DNA from: Sulfitobacter sp. S190
Lineage (GTDB): Bacteria > Pseudomonadota > Alphaproteobacteria > Rhodobacterales > Rhodobacteraceae
Reading direction: 5' to 3'
DNA length: 64,000 nt
Assembly: GCF_025141935.1 (NCBI RefSeq)
Contig: NZ_CP081120.1
Span: 930,001-994,000 of the forward strand
Part shown: piece after piece, positions 24,826 through 33,607 of the stretch
Position numbering within the stretch: the stretch's first letter is position 1
Layout of the letters: each line of letters begins with the position of its first letter
Translations under genes and position numbers: made by a program
The notes under the pieces: model-generated
Database searches by the model: none
Told to the model about the DNA's origin: nothing
The model's input: the letters and a program-made list of their open reading frames with translations, nothing else

Positions 24826-25779
24826 TCAGTTGCGGCTTTGCATCAGCGGTGTGGCCGTGTCGTATCCGTTGCGGATCAGCGCTTCGAGCCGGGCGCCGTC
24901 GAGCAGTGCCGCGCCGCCGAAGGTTTTGACGATCAACCCGCCCACCGCCGTTTGCGGATCGCCCACGACGCTGGACACGGCATCGGTCAGCGCGGCACGG
25001 GCATCGCGGGACAGACCGGCGGGTGCGATCACCACAAAATAGCCGTCCGCGTTATAGGGCACGCCCAGTTGCGCCAGCGTAGGCGCGTCGGGCGACATGC
25101 GCAGCGGTGTCGACAGGCCCGACACCAGATTGACCATATCGCCCGCTTCGACCGCGCGGGTTTGCAGGCCCGCGACCCAGCCCACGTCGATATCACCGGC
25201 GTTGAGGGCATTCATCACGCCCTTGCCGCCCTTCATCATCACGGTGTTGAACTGCACCCCGTGGGCCTGCCCCAGCAGATAGGCGAGATCGGCGAGCTTC
25301 GGGCTCATCGCGCCAAAGCGGATGGGCTCGCCTGCCTGTGCCGCGGCCACCAGATCGGCAAAGCTGTCGAAGCCGGAGCGGGTGGTGGCGACCACGCCCA
25401 GTTGCAGGCCGGCGGTGGTGGTCAGCGGGGTGAAATCATCGGGCGAGAGGTTCGATCCGGGTGCTGCGGCGAGATTATAGCCCAGCGATTCAGTCACCAC
25501 GAGCGCCAGCGCCGTCCCGTCCGCCGGTTCATCCGCGAGTGCGTTGAGCGCGTTGATCCCGCCCTGACCGGTTATGTTTTCGGGGACCACGGTCCAGCCG
25601 CGTGTTTTTTCCAGTTCCTGCGCGATCAGGCGGGCCTGCGTATCGGCCCCACCGCCCGCGCGAAAACCGATCAGCATCTTGATGGGGCCGTCGGGTGACC
25701 AGCTGTCGCTGGCGGTGGCCATACCGCCGCAGAGCAGCGCGAGAACCGTGGCAGCCGCCATCATCAGCTTTGTTTTCAT
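24826..25779 (-). CDS. tctC: Tripartite tricarboxylate transporter substrate-binding protein TctC (Bug family)
   Basis: Periplasmic receptor of 317 residues with a signal peptide (MKTKLMMAAATVLALLCGG, cleavage near ATA/SD). The Bug-family start is visible: GPIKMLIGFRAGGGADTQARL and later VVPENITGQGGINALNAL. It would bind a carboxylate and hand it to TctAB. The ATG at 25779 has AAGGAT before it and gives a proper signal peptide; an upstream in-frame start at 25893 does not. Confidence 0.9.
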   Translation of the reverse strand: MKTKLMMAAATVLALLCGGMATASDSWSPDGPIKMLIGFRAGGGADTQARLIAQELEKTRGWTVVPENITGQGGINALNALADEPADGTALALVVTESLGYNLAAAPGSNLSPDDFTPLTTTAGLQLGVVATTRSGFDSFADLVAAAQAGEPIRFGAMSPKLADLAYLLGQAHGVQFNTVMMKGGKGVMNALNAGDIDVGWVAGLQTRAVEAGDMVNLVSGLSTPLRMSPDAPTLAQLGVPYNADGYFVVIAPAGLSRDARAALTDAVSSVVGDPQTAVGGLIVKTFGGAALLDGARLEALIRNGYDTATPLMQSRN

Positions 25780-25969
25780 CACGCGATCCTTGCCCGGCCA
25801 GTCATCTGAGGGAACGGGATCAGCATGACGCAAATGTCGGATGACACAAGGCTTGTGGCGGGGGCGGGGCATCAAAACCGCGCAGGTGCGCACCCCGCGC
25901 TTGTGCGCGGGGGCGCGATCACGTCCGGAGCGTGTATGCTTGACCGGTCACCTGCTGCGCGGGGCGGTG

Positions 25970-26815
25970 TCAGTCCTTTTTGGTGTCGTCGATCACGTTC
26001 ATGCCAGCGAGGCCCGAATTGCCCAGATCGACGCCCGCGAAGGGGCCGCCGTGGCACATGTGGTTGGGATCGTGGGGGTCCATCGGGGGGCTGTCGGCCA
26101 AGACCTGTGCGGCAAATTCTTCGGCGTTGTCGGTGGGCCGGTAACCGAGGAACGCCGCCTTGGCATTGTCGACTGGTGTGCGGTCATTGTTGGACACGCC
26201 GTAGATCACCGACCATCCGACCACGGGGGTGTCGATGCTGCGGGTGACGAGCTGGATCAGGTCGTCGTAGCTGAGCCATGAGCCGAGCGCGCGGGCGTTG
26301 TTGACCTGTGCGCAGCTGAGGATGCGCAGATGCACGCTTTCGAGGCCGCGTTTTTCCCAGTACATCCGGCCCAGATCTTCGGTAAAGCACTTGGCCAGCC
26401 CGTAGAATGTATCGGGGCGGTGGGCCACTTCGGTGTCGATGCGTTGGGTCTTGGGATACATGCCGACCGCGTGGATGGACGAGGCATAGACGATGCGGCG
26501 CACGCCGTGGCGGTGGGCCGCTTCCCAGATGTTGTAGGAGCCGACAAAGTTTGGGCCAAGAAGCTGCTCGAACGGGCCTTCGTCGACGAAAGCGCCGAAA
26601 TGCACCACCATTTCGGCACCGGCAATCACCTCGAACATGGCGTCAAAATCCGCCAGATCGGCCTGCATGTACCGCTCGCCGGGATAGAGCGTGCCGGGCG
26701 TTTCCTTGATGTCGGTCGAGACGAGTTCGTCACACATGGCCGCCAGCGGTTCGCGCAGATACGAGCCCAAGCGCCCCGCGGCGCCGGTCAGCACGATTTT
26801 TCCGAGTTTCTTCAT
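25970..26815 (-). CDS. NAD-dependent uronate dehydrogenase-like SDR enzyme
   Basis: Extended short-chain dehydrogenase of 281 residues. It has the NAD-binding GAAGRLG at 11-17, Ser at 112-113, and the catalytic Tyr138-x3-Lys142 (YGLAK). The sequence around CFTEDLGR and the length resemble uronate dehydrogenases that oxidise galacturonate or glucuronate to lactones. It lies 190 bp upstream of tctC on the same strand, which fits a sugar-acid uptake and oxidation locus. Substrate is inferred only. The ATG at 26815 has AAGGGA upstream. Confidence 0.75.
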   Translation of the reverse strand: MKKLGKIVLTGAAGRLGSYLREPLAAMCDELVSTDIKETPGTLYPGERYMQADLADFDAMFEVIAGAEMVVHFGAFVDEGPFEQLLGPNFVGSYNIWEAAHRHGVRRIVYASSIHAVGMYPKTQRIDTEVAHRPDTFYGLAKCFTEDLGRMYWEKRGLESVHLRILSCAQVNNARALGSWLSYDDLIQLVTRSIDTPVVGWSVIYGVSNNDRTPVDNAKAAFLGYRPTDNAEEFAAQVLADSPPMDPHDPNHMCHGGPFAGVDLGNSGLAGMNVIDDTKKD

Positions 26816-26844
26816 GATGTTCCCTTTTCGGTAGATAGCGGATG

Positions 26845-27291
26845 TCAGATCTGGATGTCGTAGGTGACCCATGCGGTTTGTGTGGCCAGTTTGTCATAGG
26901 CGCTGCGGGCGCGGTAGTTGTCCTGCGCGGTGATCCAGCGCAGCACGGACCAGCCCTCATCGGCGGCGCGCGTTTTCAGGGCGTCGATCAGGGCCTGTGC
27001 CGCGCCGGAGCCGCGGGCCTGCGGGCTGACGAACAGATCGTCGAGAAAGCCGCCCATCGCGGCGGCAAGCGGGCGCTCGAAGGGGCGGAAATGGGCCAGC
27101 CCGACCAGCGTGCCGCCCCCGTCCACCGCGACCAGCCCGTTGGTGGTGTGCGCGGGATCGTGCAGCCAAGACCAGACGGTGGCGCGCATCTGCTCGGTCT
27201 GTTCGACCTCGTAAAAGGCGGCGTAGGCGCGGTATAGCGTTTCCCATTCTGTGCGGTCGGCGGCGTCAACGGGGCGGACGATGATGGTCAT
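26845..27291 (-). CDS. GNAT-family N-acetyltransferase
   Basis: Cytoplasmic protein of 148 residues. The GNAT acetyl-CoA loop is seen at FLDDLFVSPQARGSGAAQAL (V-x-P-x-x-R-G-x-G-x-A pattern), with the C-terminal W-x-x-A-x-x-N-x-x-A-R-x-x-Y strand-helix typical of diamine or small-molecule acetyltransferases. ATG preceded by AAGGA. It lies 29 bp upstream of the uronate dehydrogenase-like gene and 42 bp after the oxidase gene, so these three may be one transcript. Acceptor unknown. Confidence 0.85.
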   Translation of the reverse strand: MTIIVRPVDAADRTEWETLYRAYAAFYEVEQTEQMRATVWSWLHDPAHTTNGLVAVDGGGTLVGLAHFRPFERPLAAAMGGFLDDLFVSPQARGSGAAQALIDALKTRAADEGWSVLRWITAQDNYRARSAYDKLATQTAWVTYDIQI

Positions 27292-27333
27292 GGGGCGTTC
27301 CTTTGTGGGTTTTGCAAGGGGCGACGGGGCGGG

Positions 27334-28539
27334 TCAGATGACCGCTTTTTCTTCGAACACGCGGCCGGCGGCAGCGCGGTTCACGTCGAAGGCCGATAAA
27401 TCGAGGCTGCGGTAGCTGCCGTGGGTGATCAGTTCGGCCACGCCGCGCCCCATTGCGGGCGATTGCTGTAGCCCGTGGCCCGAAAAGCCGTTGATGAAAA
27501 CGAAATTGGGGCAAGACTGTGCTCGGCCCAAAAGCGCGTTCTGGTCGAGTGTGTTGTAGGCGTAATGCCCGACCCATTCGTTGATGACCTTGATCGCCTC
27601 GAATTGGGGGATGCGGGTGGCGATGGCGGGCCAGACCTTCGATTCCCACAAGCTGTGGTCAAAGCCGAAGTCGTCGTAGGCCACTGCGGGGTCGTCATCG
27701 GGGGGGCACCCTGCGAGGTAGTATTTGCCCTCGCTGCGCATGTGCACGCCGGAGGGATCGATGGTCAGCGGCAGATCGCGGTCCAGCGGCTGTGCGGCGT
27801 CGAAGATGAAGGTGTAGCGTTTGCGCGGCTCGACCGGCAGATCAAGGCCCGCCATGCGCGCCGTGGCCGCCGCGCGCGGCCCGGTGGCGTTGACGAGCGT
27901 GCCACAGGCGATGGTCTGGCCGCAGGCGAGCGTGACGCTTTGCACGGGCCCGGTGCCGTTTGCGCCGCGGTTGATGCCGGTCACGTCGCCCGCGATGTAT
28001 TCGACCCCGCCGCGTCGCGCCATCCGTTTGAACCAGTCGAACATGGTGCCCCCGTCGAAGTAGCCTTCGTCGACGCGGTTGTGGTTGGCGGCCACGATAT
28101 CGTCGAGTTGGTAGAACGGATAATCGGCGGCGATCTCATCGGGGGTCATGTGCCGGGTGGCGGCGCCGAGACCGGCCTGAACCCGTTGCCCTTCCGCCAG
28201 CGTGCGGGCGAAGGCGGGTGTGTCGGCCAGATACAGGTAGCCGTAGCTTTGCAGGGTGAGATCTGGGACTTCGGGATCACCGCCCATGTACTCCCGGAAA
28301 TTGTGGATGAAGCGGGCGCCGAACTGCGACACGGCGATGTTCGACGCGTTGCTGAATTGCTGGCGGATGCAGCTGTTGGTGTGTGAGGTGGAGGCGAAGG
28401 AATAGGACGGATCGCGTTCGATCACGAGGATCCTGCCATCGAAGGTCGGCTCGCGGCTGAGCCACCAAGCGACGGACGATCCCATGATGGCGCCACCGAT
28501 GATGACAACATCGTAAGAGCTGTGGGCGGCGTCTGCCAT
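27334..28539 (-). CDS. DAO-family FAD-dependent oxidoreductase
   Basis: Flavoprotein of 401 residues of the D-amino acid/sarcosine oxidase fold. FAD-binding GGAIMGSSVAWWL is at the N-terminus and the substrate/FAD C-terminal motif INGFSGHGLQQSPAMG is present. Similar enzymes oxidise N-methyl or D-amino acids and opines. The ATG at 28539 is preceded by GGAGGGACC; longer open frame upstream lacks a ribosome site and overlaps the divergent gene. Divergent from the 28747 gene and upstream of the GNAT gene on the same strand. Substrate unknown. Confidence 0.85.
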   Translation of the reverse strand: MADAAHSSYDVVIIGGAIMGSSVAWWLSREPTFDGRILVIERDPSYSFASTSHTNSCIRQQFSNASNIAVSQFGARFIHNFREYMGGDPEVPDLTLQSYGYLYLADTPAFARTLAEGQRVQAGLGAATRHMTPDEIAADYPFYQLDDIVAANHNRVDEGYFDGGTMFDWFKRMARRGGVEYIAGDVTGINRGANGTGPVQSVTLACGQTIACGTLVNATGPRAAATARMAGLDLPVEPRKRYTFIFDAAQPLDRDLPLTIDPSGVHMRSEGKYYLAGCPPDDDPAVAYDDFGFDHSLWESKVWPAIATRIPQFEAIKVINEWVGHYAYNTLDQNALLGRAQSCPNFVFINGFSGHGLQQSPAMGRGVAELITHGSYRSLDLSAFDVNRAAAGRVFEEKAVI

Positions 28540-28746
28540 CTGGTCCCTCCGGTCTGCGGTTGCGCCATGCTTTGCCGCAAATTGCCGTTGGTGCAAGCGC
28601 GGATTTGCCGCAGCCGGATGTGTCGGCGCAGTGCCGCGAAGGTCGCGAATGGACGTAGACGTAGCCGCCGGAAACGGGCAGTCTGTGACCCATGGGAAGA
28701 GTTGCCGCGCATAAATGCCGTCGCGCCCGTGCGCAGGACTGCGCCG

Positions 28747-30402
28747 ATGCGTGATGATGCCGTGATACCGAGCGTCGCACTGCGGCCGCCCGCGCAGGTC
28801 ATGCGCCTGTCGCGGATGGGGTCGATGTTTCCCACGCGCCTGTCGTTCCTGCGCAGCCTGATCCGGACGCTGGCGGCGGAACGCGCGGTCGTGACCCGCC
28901 ATGTCTGGGACATGTGCGAGGACGGGTTTGGCCATGGGGTGTTCTGTGTCGATCTGGGCGGCCATACCTATTCGCTGGTCGCGGTGTCGACCGATCTGCC
29001 GCCCGAGATGCGCACGGACCGCGTGATCGCCACCGCGTGGGACAGCGCCTATGTCCTGTTTGACGGGGTGCCGGATGCGGAGGACATCGCGCGGATCGTG
29101 GCGCAGGCGCCCAAGCAGGAGGCGGGGCGTTTTTGTGACCGCGATCTGGTGCTGAGCCGCGCCAATAAATCCGTGCGCCTGTTTGCCCATGTGGTGCAAT
29201 CGCTGCGTGCGGGCCGCCAGCCCGATCCCGAAATGATCCGCGATGTGGGATACCTGATGCGCACCACGGCCGTCTACGGCAACGGCAAATTCGGGATCGC
29301 GGACCGCGGCACCTATGACCAGCGGCCGGGACTGCGCGGCCCCTTTGCCGCGGAAATGCTGACGGTGTGGTTGATCCGGCACTTTACCCATGCGCTGGCC
29401 GAACACGTGGGTCGCGGCACGCTGGACCGCGCCACGAAGCGGCATCTGGGCATCGGCAATTCCACGGGGTTGGGCATGGCGCCGTTTCTGGTGAACCATC
29501 CGGTGCTGTTGAACAACTGGATCAGCGCGCGCGAAACCGCGCTGGCGCGGGTGCGGGCGATTGACCGTCTGGAAGAGGACGAGATCCGGCGCCTGGGCGC
29601 GCTGGCCGAACGGGCCGCCCGCCATCTGGCGGAATGGCGGGTGCCCGATGCCGCCCATCAGGCACGGATCGTGGCCTTGCGGGCCGATTGGGAACGCGTA
29701 AAGGCGGTATTGGCGGCAGACGCGATGGAGATGCGCCAACCGCTGGACCATGTGATGCGTCAGGTCGATGCCGAAAGCTGTGATGTGCAGGAGCTGATGG
29801 CCAGCCTGCTGATCGAGCCGTTCGGCACGCTGGTCGACGGGTTAAGTGAATGTATGGCCGATCCTTTCGGCAATTTCGCGCCTTTACTTGCCGATACGGA
29901 TGCAGTGGGCGCACAGGCGCGCGCGGCCTTTGGCTGGGCGATCGGCGTGCCCTATGACGCGGCGGCGGAATGCGAACAGTTCTGGTACGTGTCGCAGGCC
30001 AAGCAGGAACCGCGGCTGGGCCTGCGCTTTGACGAGCCGGGTGCCGAGTTGGAAAGCCCGCTGGATATTGCGCGGCGGGTCGCCCGGATGGTGCAGGACC
30101 TGCCCGAAACGGCGCAATCGGTGTCCACCTTTCTGGAGCGTCATCCCGACCACGCGCTTGCGGTGTCGCGGGTGGCGCTGTCGCAACGCTATCCCTACGG
30201 AGAAATCCACGACAACCTGATCAGCGGGCGGTGTCTGCCGATCGACATGCTGCGCTGCAAGCTGTCGTTCTTTGGCGCGTCCAAGTTCGACCCCAAATCG
30301 GACCGCTGGACCCGGATCACCCTGTGTCAGGGCGCGCCTTTGGCCGATGAACTGACCCAGCCGGAGGCCGATGACTGGTGGCTGCCGGTGGCGCGGCCAT
30401 GA
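28747..30402 (+). CDS. Conserved hypothetical protein, 551 residues
   Basis: I do not recognise a known family with confidence. The protein has no signal peptide or membrane helix and appears globular, with mixed helix and strand. Notable local features are a Met/Arg-rich start, YVLFDGVPDAEDIARIV, an N-G-N-G-K-F-G stretch around RTTAVYGNGKFGIADRG, and NSTGLGMAPFLVNHPVLLNNW. The start is ATG at 28747 with AGGA nine bases before. The stop overlaps the ATG of the following gene (ATGA), so the two are translationally coupled. It is divergent from the DAO-family oxidase and may belong to amine or amino-acid metabolism by context only. Confidence 0.75.
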   Translation: MRDDAVIPSVALRPPAQVMRLSRMGSMFPTRLSFLRSLIRTLAAERAVVTRHVWDMCEDGFGHGVFCVDLGGHTYSLVAVSTDLPPEMRTDRVIATAWDSAYVLFDGVPDAEDIARIVAQAPKQEAGRFCDRDLVLSRANKSVRLFAHVVQSLRAGRQPDPEMIRDVGYLMRTTAVYGNGKFGIADRGTYDQRPGLRGPFAAEMLTVWLIRHFTHALAEHVGRGTLDRATKRHLGIGNSTGLGMAPFLVNHPVLLNNWISARETALARVRAIDRLEEDEIRRLGALAERAARHLAEWRVPDAAHQARIVALRADWERVKAVLAADAMEMRQPLDHVMRQVDAESCDVQELMASLLIEPFGTLVDGLSECMADPFGNFAPLLADTDAVGAQARAAFGWAIGVPYDAAAECEQFWYVSQAKQEPRLGLRFDEPGAELESPLDIARRVARMVQDLPETAQSVSTFLERHPDHALAVSRVALSQRYPYGEIHDNLISGRCLPIDMLRCKLSFFGASKFDPKSDRWTRITLCQGAPLADELTQPEADDWWLPVARP

Positions 30403-30890
30403 GCTATTCCGAAAACGAGGTTGCGACGCTCGCCAGCAAGGCGGCGCGGGGCGTTGGTGCGCCGGTACAGCAGGCCGGGGAATTCGGCCGCGCGGCCGCC
30501 GTGCACCTGCAGGCCGACCGCGATGTGCTGGACCTGCGCCGCGCGCTCGTCGCGCTGCCGCTGGGGCCGATCATCGATTTGCCCCGCCGCATACAGGCCA
30601 TCGCGGAGAATGCACGGGGCGGCCGGGCGGAGGCCTATTTCGAAACCGGGGGCTGGGTGCCGCTGGCGCGCAGCTATGTCGAGTGTCTGCCCTATGAGGC
30701 GATGCTGAACCTGCGGATGGAATTGCTGCTGGATCTGACCCTGCCCGTGCCGCGCCGCACGCCCGCGCGCATCGAGTTGAGCGACGAGATCTATGCCGAG
30801 TGGACCGAGCAGGCCCAGCGGACGATGGTGCCTGACAGCGAGGCGTCACGGAACGCGGGCGCCGGCGCAGGGTTGACCGACAACGACTAG
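30399..30890 (+). CDS. DUF3726-like protein
   Basis: Protein of 163 residues starting [20 protein letters not shown], which resembles the start of DUF3726 proteins from Rhodobacteraceae, though it is shorter than I recall for that family. No signal peptide or membrane segment. The ATG overlaps the stop of the 551-residue gene by ATGA, implying that the two act together. It converges on truA and overlaps its end by four bases. Function unknown. Confidence 0.65.
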   Translation: MSYSENEVATLASKAARGVGAPVQQAGEFGRAAAVHLQADRDVLDLRRALVALPLGPIIDLPRRIQAIAENARGGRAEAYFETGGWVPLARSYVECLPYEAMLNLRMELLLDLTLPVPRRTPARIELSDEIYAEWTEQAQRTMVPDSEASRNAGAGAGLTDND

Positions 30891-31663
30891 CTTTGCGGCG
30901 CGAACGGCGGATCGGGATAGACCACATCGGCGAGATAGAGCCCGTGGGGCGGGCAGACCGGACCGCAAGCGGCGCGGTCGCGCGCGTCGAGTGCGATTTG
31001 CACATCCTGTGGCGTCATCGTCCCGCCGCCGACCCGTTCAAGCGTGCCCACAAAGCTGCGCACCTGATTGTGCAAAAACGAGCGGGCGCGCACATCGAAA
31101 TGCACTTCGGTCCCATGGGGCGTCTTGACCCGGCTGACCGTCAGGCGGTCGAGCGTTTTGACGGGGCTGTCGGCCTGACAGATGGTCGAGCGGAACGTGG
31201 TGAAATCATGTTTGCCGACAAGCCGGTTCGCGGCCTCCTGCATCGCGTCGGTGTCGAGATCGTGTTTGACCTGCCAGACCAGACCGTTGTGGTGCGTGGC
31301 GGGTGCCCTGCGGGTCAGGATGCGAAAAAGGTAGCGCCGCTCGCGTGCCGAAAACCGGGCGTGAAAATCATCGCTGACGGCGGCGCACGCCACAATCGCC
31401 ACCGGGTGCGGTTTGAGGTGGTAGTTAAGTGCCTCCGACAGGCGAAAGGGGGTCCAGTCGCGTGCCATGTCGCAATGCGCCACCTGGCCTGTTGCGTGCA
31501 CGCCCGCGTCCGTCCGGCCCGCGGCGGCGATGGTGTGGGGGCCGGGTTCGAGCCGGGCCAGCGCTGTTTCGATTACGCCCTGCACCGAAGCATGTTCCTT
31601 CTGGCGTTGCCACCCGACAAAAGGGGCGCCGTGGTATTCGACTTTCAGGGCATAACGTGGCAT
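30887..31663 (-). CDS. truA: tRNA pseudouridine(38-40) synthase TruA
   Basis: Enzyme of 258 residues that isomerises uridines 38-40 in the tRNA anticodon stem. The catalytic aspartate is Asp52 in [17 protein letters not shown]; the N-terminal [19 protein letters not shown] and C-terminal [20 protein letters not shown] are characteristic. ATG at 31663 is taken because [10 protein letters not shown] matches the family start; an ATG three codons earlier (31672) is possible. Single-copy housekeeping gene. Confidence 0.95.
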   Translation of the reverse strand: MPRYALKVEYHGAPFVGWQRQKEHASVQGVIETALARLEPGPHTIAAAGRTDAGVHATGQVAHCDMARDWTPFRLSEALNYHLKPHPVAIVACAAVSDDFHARFSARERRYLFRILTRRAPATHHNGLVWQVKHDLDTDAMQEAANRLVGKHDFTTFRSTICQADSPVKTLDRLTVSRVKTPHGTEVHFDVRARSFLHNQVRSFVGTLERVGGGTMTPQDVQIALDARDRAACGPVCPPHGLYLADVVYPDPPFAPQS

Positions 31664-31748
31664 GCGCGGCATGTAGCGTGCCGCACCGGCGCTGGCAATC
31701 CCCGTGCCCCGGCCCTATGTTACGGCCAAGTCAAGACAGGGGGCCGGG

Positions 31749-33161
31749 GTGGTCATTTCGCAAATTGCCGATGGCATCTGGCGCCAGGTCGAAACGGTGC
31801 AGGATACCGTATCGGAGACGTTCTTCGAGCCAGTGATCCGGTTGGGTGTCACCGGTCTTGCCCGGTCGGGCAAAACCGTTTTCATCACATCGCTAGTGGC
31901 CAATCTGCTGGACCGCGGGCGGATGCCGGGGCTGGTGGCAGCCACCGAGGGCCGCATCGAGGCGGCGTTCCTGCAGCCGCAGCCCGACGATACCGTGCCG
32001 CGGTTCGATTTCGAGGGGCATATGGCCGATCTGACGGCCCGAAGCCCGCGCTGGCCCGACAGCACGCGGGCGATTTCGGAGCTGCGGTTGAGCTTGCGGG
32101 TGCGCCCCTCGGGCATGCTGGCGGGGCTGAAGGGGCCGCGCACGATCCATCTGGATATTGTCGATTACCCCGGTGAGTGGTTGCTGGATCTGGGGCTTTT
32201 GGAACAGAGTTTCGAGGAATGGTCCGCGCAGACGCTCGAGCGGATCAAGGACCGCCCGCAAGCGGCGGACTACAAGGCGATGCTTGGCGATATCGACGGG
32301 GCGGCCGCGCTGGAGGAGCCGGTGGCCAAGCGGTTGGCCGAGACCTTTGCCGCCTATCTGCAGCACGCGCGCCGCGACGGGTTCTCTGACTGCACGCCGG
32401 GCCGGTTCTTGCTGCCCGGTGATCTGGCCGGATCGCCGGTGCTGACCTTCGCGCCGCTGCCCGAGGGCGATGCGCCGCGCCGGTCGTTGCGCCGCGAGAT
32501 GGGCCGCCGCTTCGAGGCGTATAAATCGCAGGTCGTAAAGCCGTTTTTCCGGGATCATTTCGCCCGCATCGACCGGCAGGTTGTGTTGGTCGACGCATTG
32601 GGTGCGATCCACGCAGGTCCGCAGGCGGTCGAGGATCTGCGGGCGGCGATGCGCGACACGCTTGGTGCGTTCCGGCCCGGGCGCAACAGTTTTCTGGGAT
32701 CGATCCTTGGCGGCAGGCGGGTCGAGCGCATTCTGTTCGCCGCCACCAAGGCCGATCATCTGCACCACGCCCAGCACCCGCAACTGACCGCGATCATGCA
32801 GGCGCTGACTCGTGACGCGCGCGACAAGGCGCGGTTTGCCGGTGCCAAGACGGCGGCCATGTCGATTGCGTCGCTGCGGGCCACCACCGAAGATGTCATG
32901 CGCCACGACGGGGTGGATTTACAGGTGGTGCGCGGTGCGCTTCTGGAAACCGGCAAGCAGGCGGCGTTCTATCCGGGCGATTTGCCCGAAGATCCCGCAC
33001 ATCTGCTGACGCCCGCGCGGGCGGGGGCCGAGCGCTGGCTCGAGCAGGATTACCAGATCATGCGGTTTGCCCCCAGCCCGCTGACCCTGCGGCCCGGCGA
33101 TGGTCCGCCCCATATCCGGCTGGACCGTGCGGCGGAGTTTCTGTTCGGTGACCGGTTGTGA
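31749..33161 (+). CDS. ycjX: YcjX-family P-loop protein
   Basis: Cytoplasmic or membrane-associated P-loop protein of 470 residues of the YcjX family (DUF463). Walker A GLARSGKT is at 36-43, followed by LDIVDYPGEWLLDL as the Walker B/switch segment and VLVDALGAIHAGPQA. In E. coli YcjX is stress-induced together with YcjF, and members bind GTP or ATP. The GTG at 31749 has AGGGGG just upstream; an in-frame GTG at 31704 is an alternative. First gene of a four-gene operon with overlapping ends (GTGA into the GNAT gene). Confidence 0.88.
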   Translation: MVISQIADGIWRQVETVQDTVSETFFEPVIRLGVTGLARSGKTVFITSLVANLLDRGRMPGLVAATEGRIEAAFLQPQPDDTVPRFDFEGHMADLTARSPRWPDSTRAISELRLSLRVRPSGMLAGLKGPRTIHLDIVDYPGEWLLDLGLLEQSFEEWSAQTLERIKDRPQAADYKAMLGDIDGAAALEEPVAKRLAETFAAYLQHARRDGFSDCTPGRFLLPGDLAGSPVLTFAPLPEGDAPRRSLRREMGRRFEAYKSQVVKPFFRDHFARIDRQVVLVDALGAIHAGPQAVEDLRAAMRDTLGAFRPGRNSFLGSILGGRRVERILFAATKADHLHHAQHPQLTAIMQALTRDARDKARFAGAKTAAMSIASLRATTEDVMRHDGVDLQVVRGALLETGKQAAFYPGDLPEDPAHLLTPARAGAERWLEQDYQIMRFAPSPLTLRPGDGPPHIRLDRAAEFLFGDRL

Positions 33162-33607
33162 GCGTGATTGCCCTGGCTCCTGCGCGCAGTCTCGATGCGG
33201 GCAAATTGGCGCAGATCATGGCGGAGGCGAACGCACGGCATCCGTGGTTGCCGCGGCTGTATTCGGGGGCCGAAGAGATCATGTTTGTCGGCGATATGAT
33301 CGACGCGGGCTGGGTGCGGGTGGCACAGGGCGACGACGGGTTGCAGGGGTTTCTGGCCCGTTCCGATACCGAAATCCACGCGCTGTACCTGCGGCCCCAC
33401 CTGCAGGGGCGCGGGATTGCGCGGGCGCTGATGAGCGAAGCGCAGCGCGGCACCCACCGGTTGGGCCTGTGGAGTTATCAGGCCAACGACCGCGCCGCCC
33501 GGTTTTACAGAAAAGCCGGATTTCACGAAATACGCCGGACCGACGGGGCAGGTAATGATGCCTTGCTGCCCGACATCCGGTTCGAGTGGCACAGAAAGGA
33601 CGCGTGA
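33158..33607 (+). CDS. GNAT-family acetyltransferase between ycjX and ycjF
   Basis: Acetyltransferase of 149 residues. Acetyl-CoA-binding loop LYLRPHLQGRGIARALMSEA (R-x-x-G-x-G/A pattern) and C-terminal LWSYQANDRAARFYRKAGFHE are standard for the fold. The GTG start overlaps the ycjX stop by four bases, and the stop overlaps the next ATG by one, so it is embedded in the YcjX-YcjF operon. Its acceptor is unknown; the coupling suggests a role in the same envelope-stress module. Confidence 0.85.
   Translation: MSVIALAPARSLDAGKLAQIMAEANARHPWLPRLYSGAEEIMFVGDMIDAGWVRVAQGDDGLQGFLARSDTEIHALYLRPHLQGRGIARALMSEAQRGTHRLGLWSYQANDRAARFYRKAGFHEIRRTDGAGNDALLPDIRFEWHRKDA

Noticed and set aside
23266..25698. 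Open frame of 810 codons on the plus strand opposite tctA-tctC
   Set aside because: Overlaps three well-supported genes on the other strand and has a low-complexity Arg/Gln/His-rich translation.
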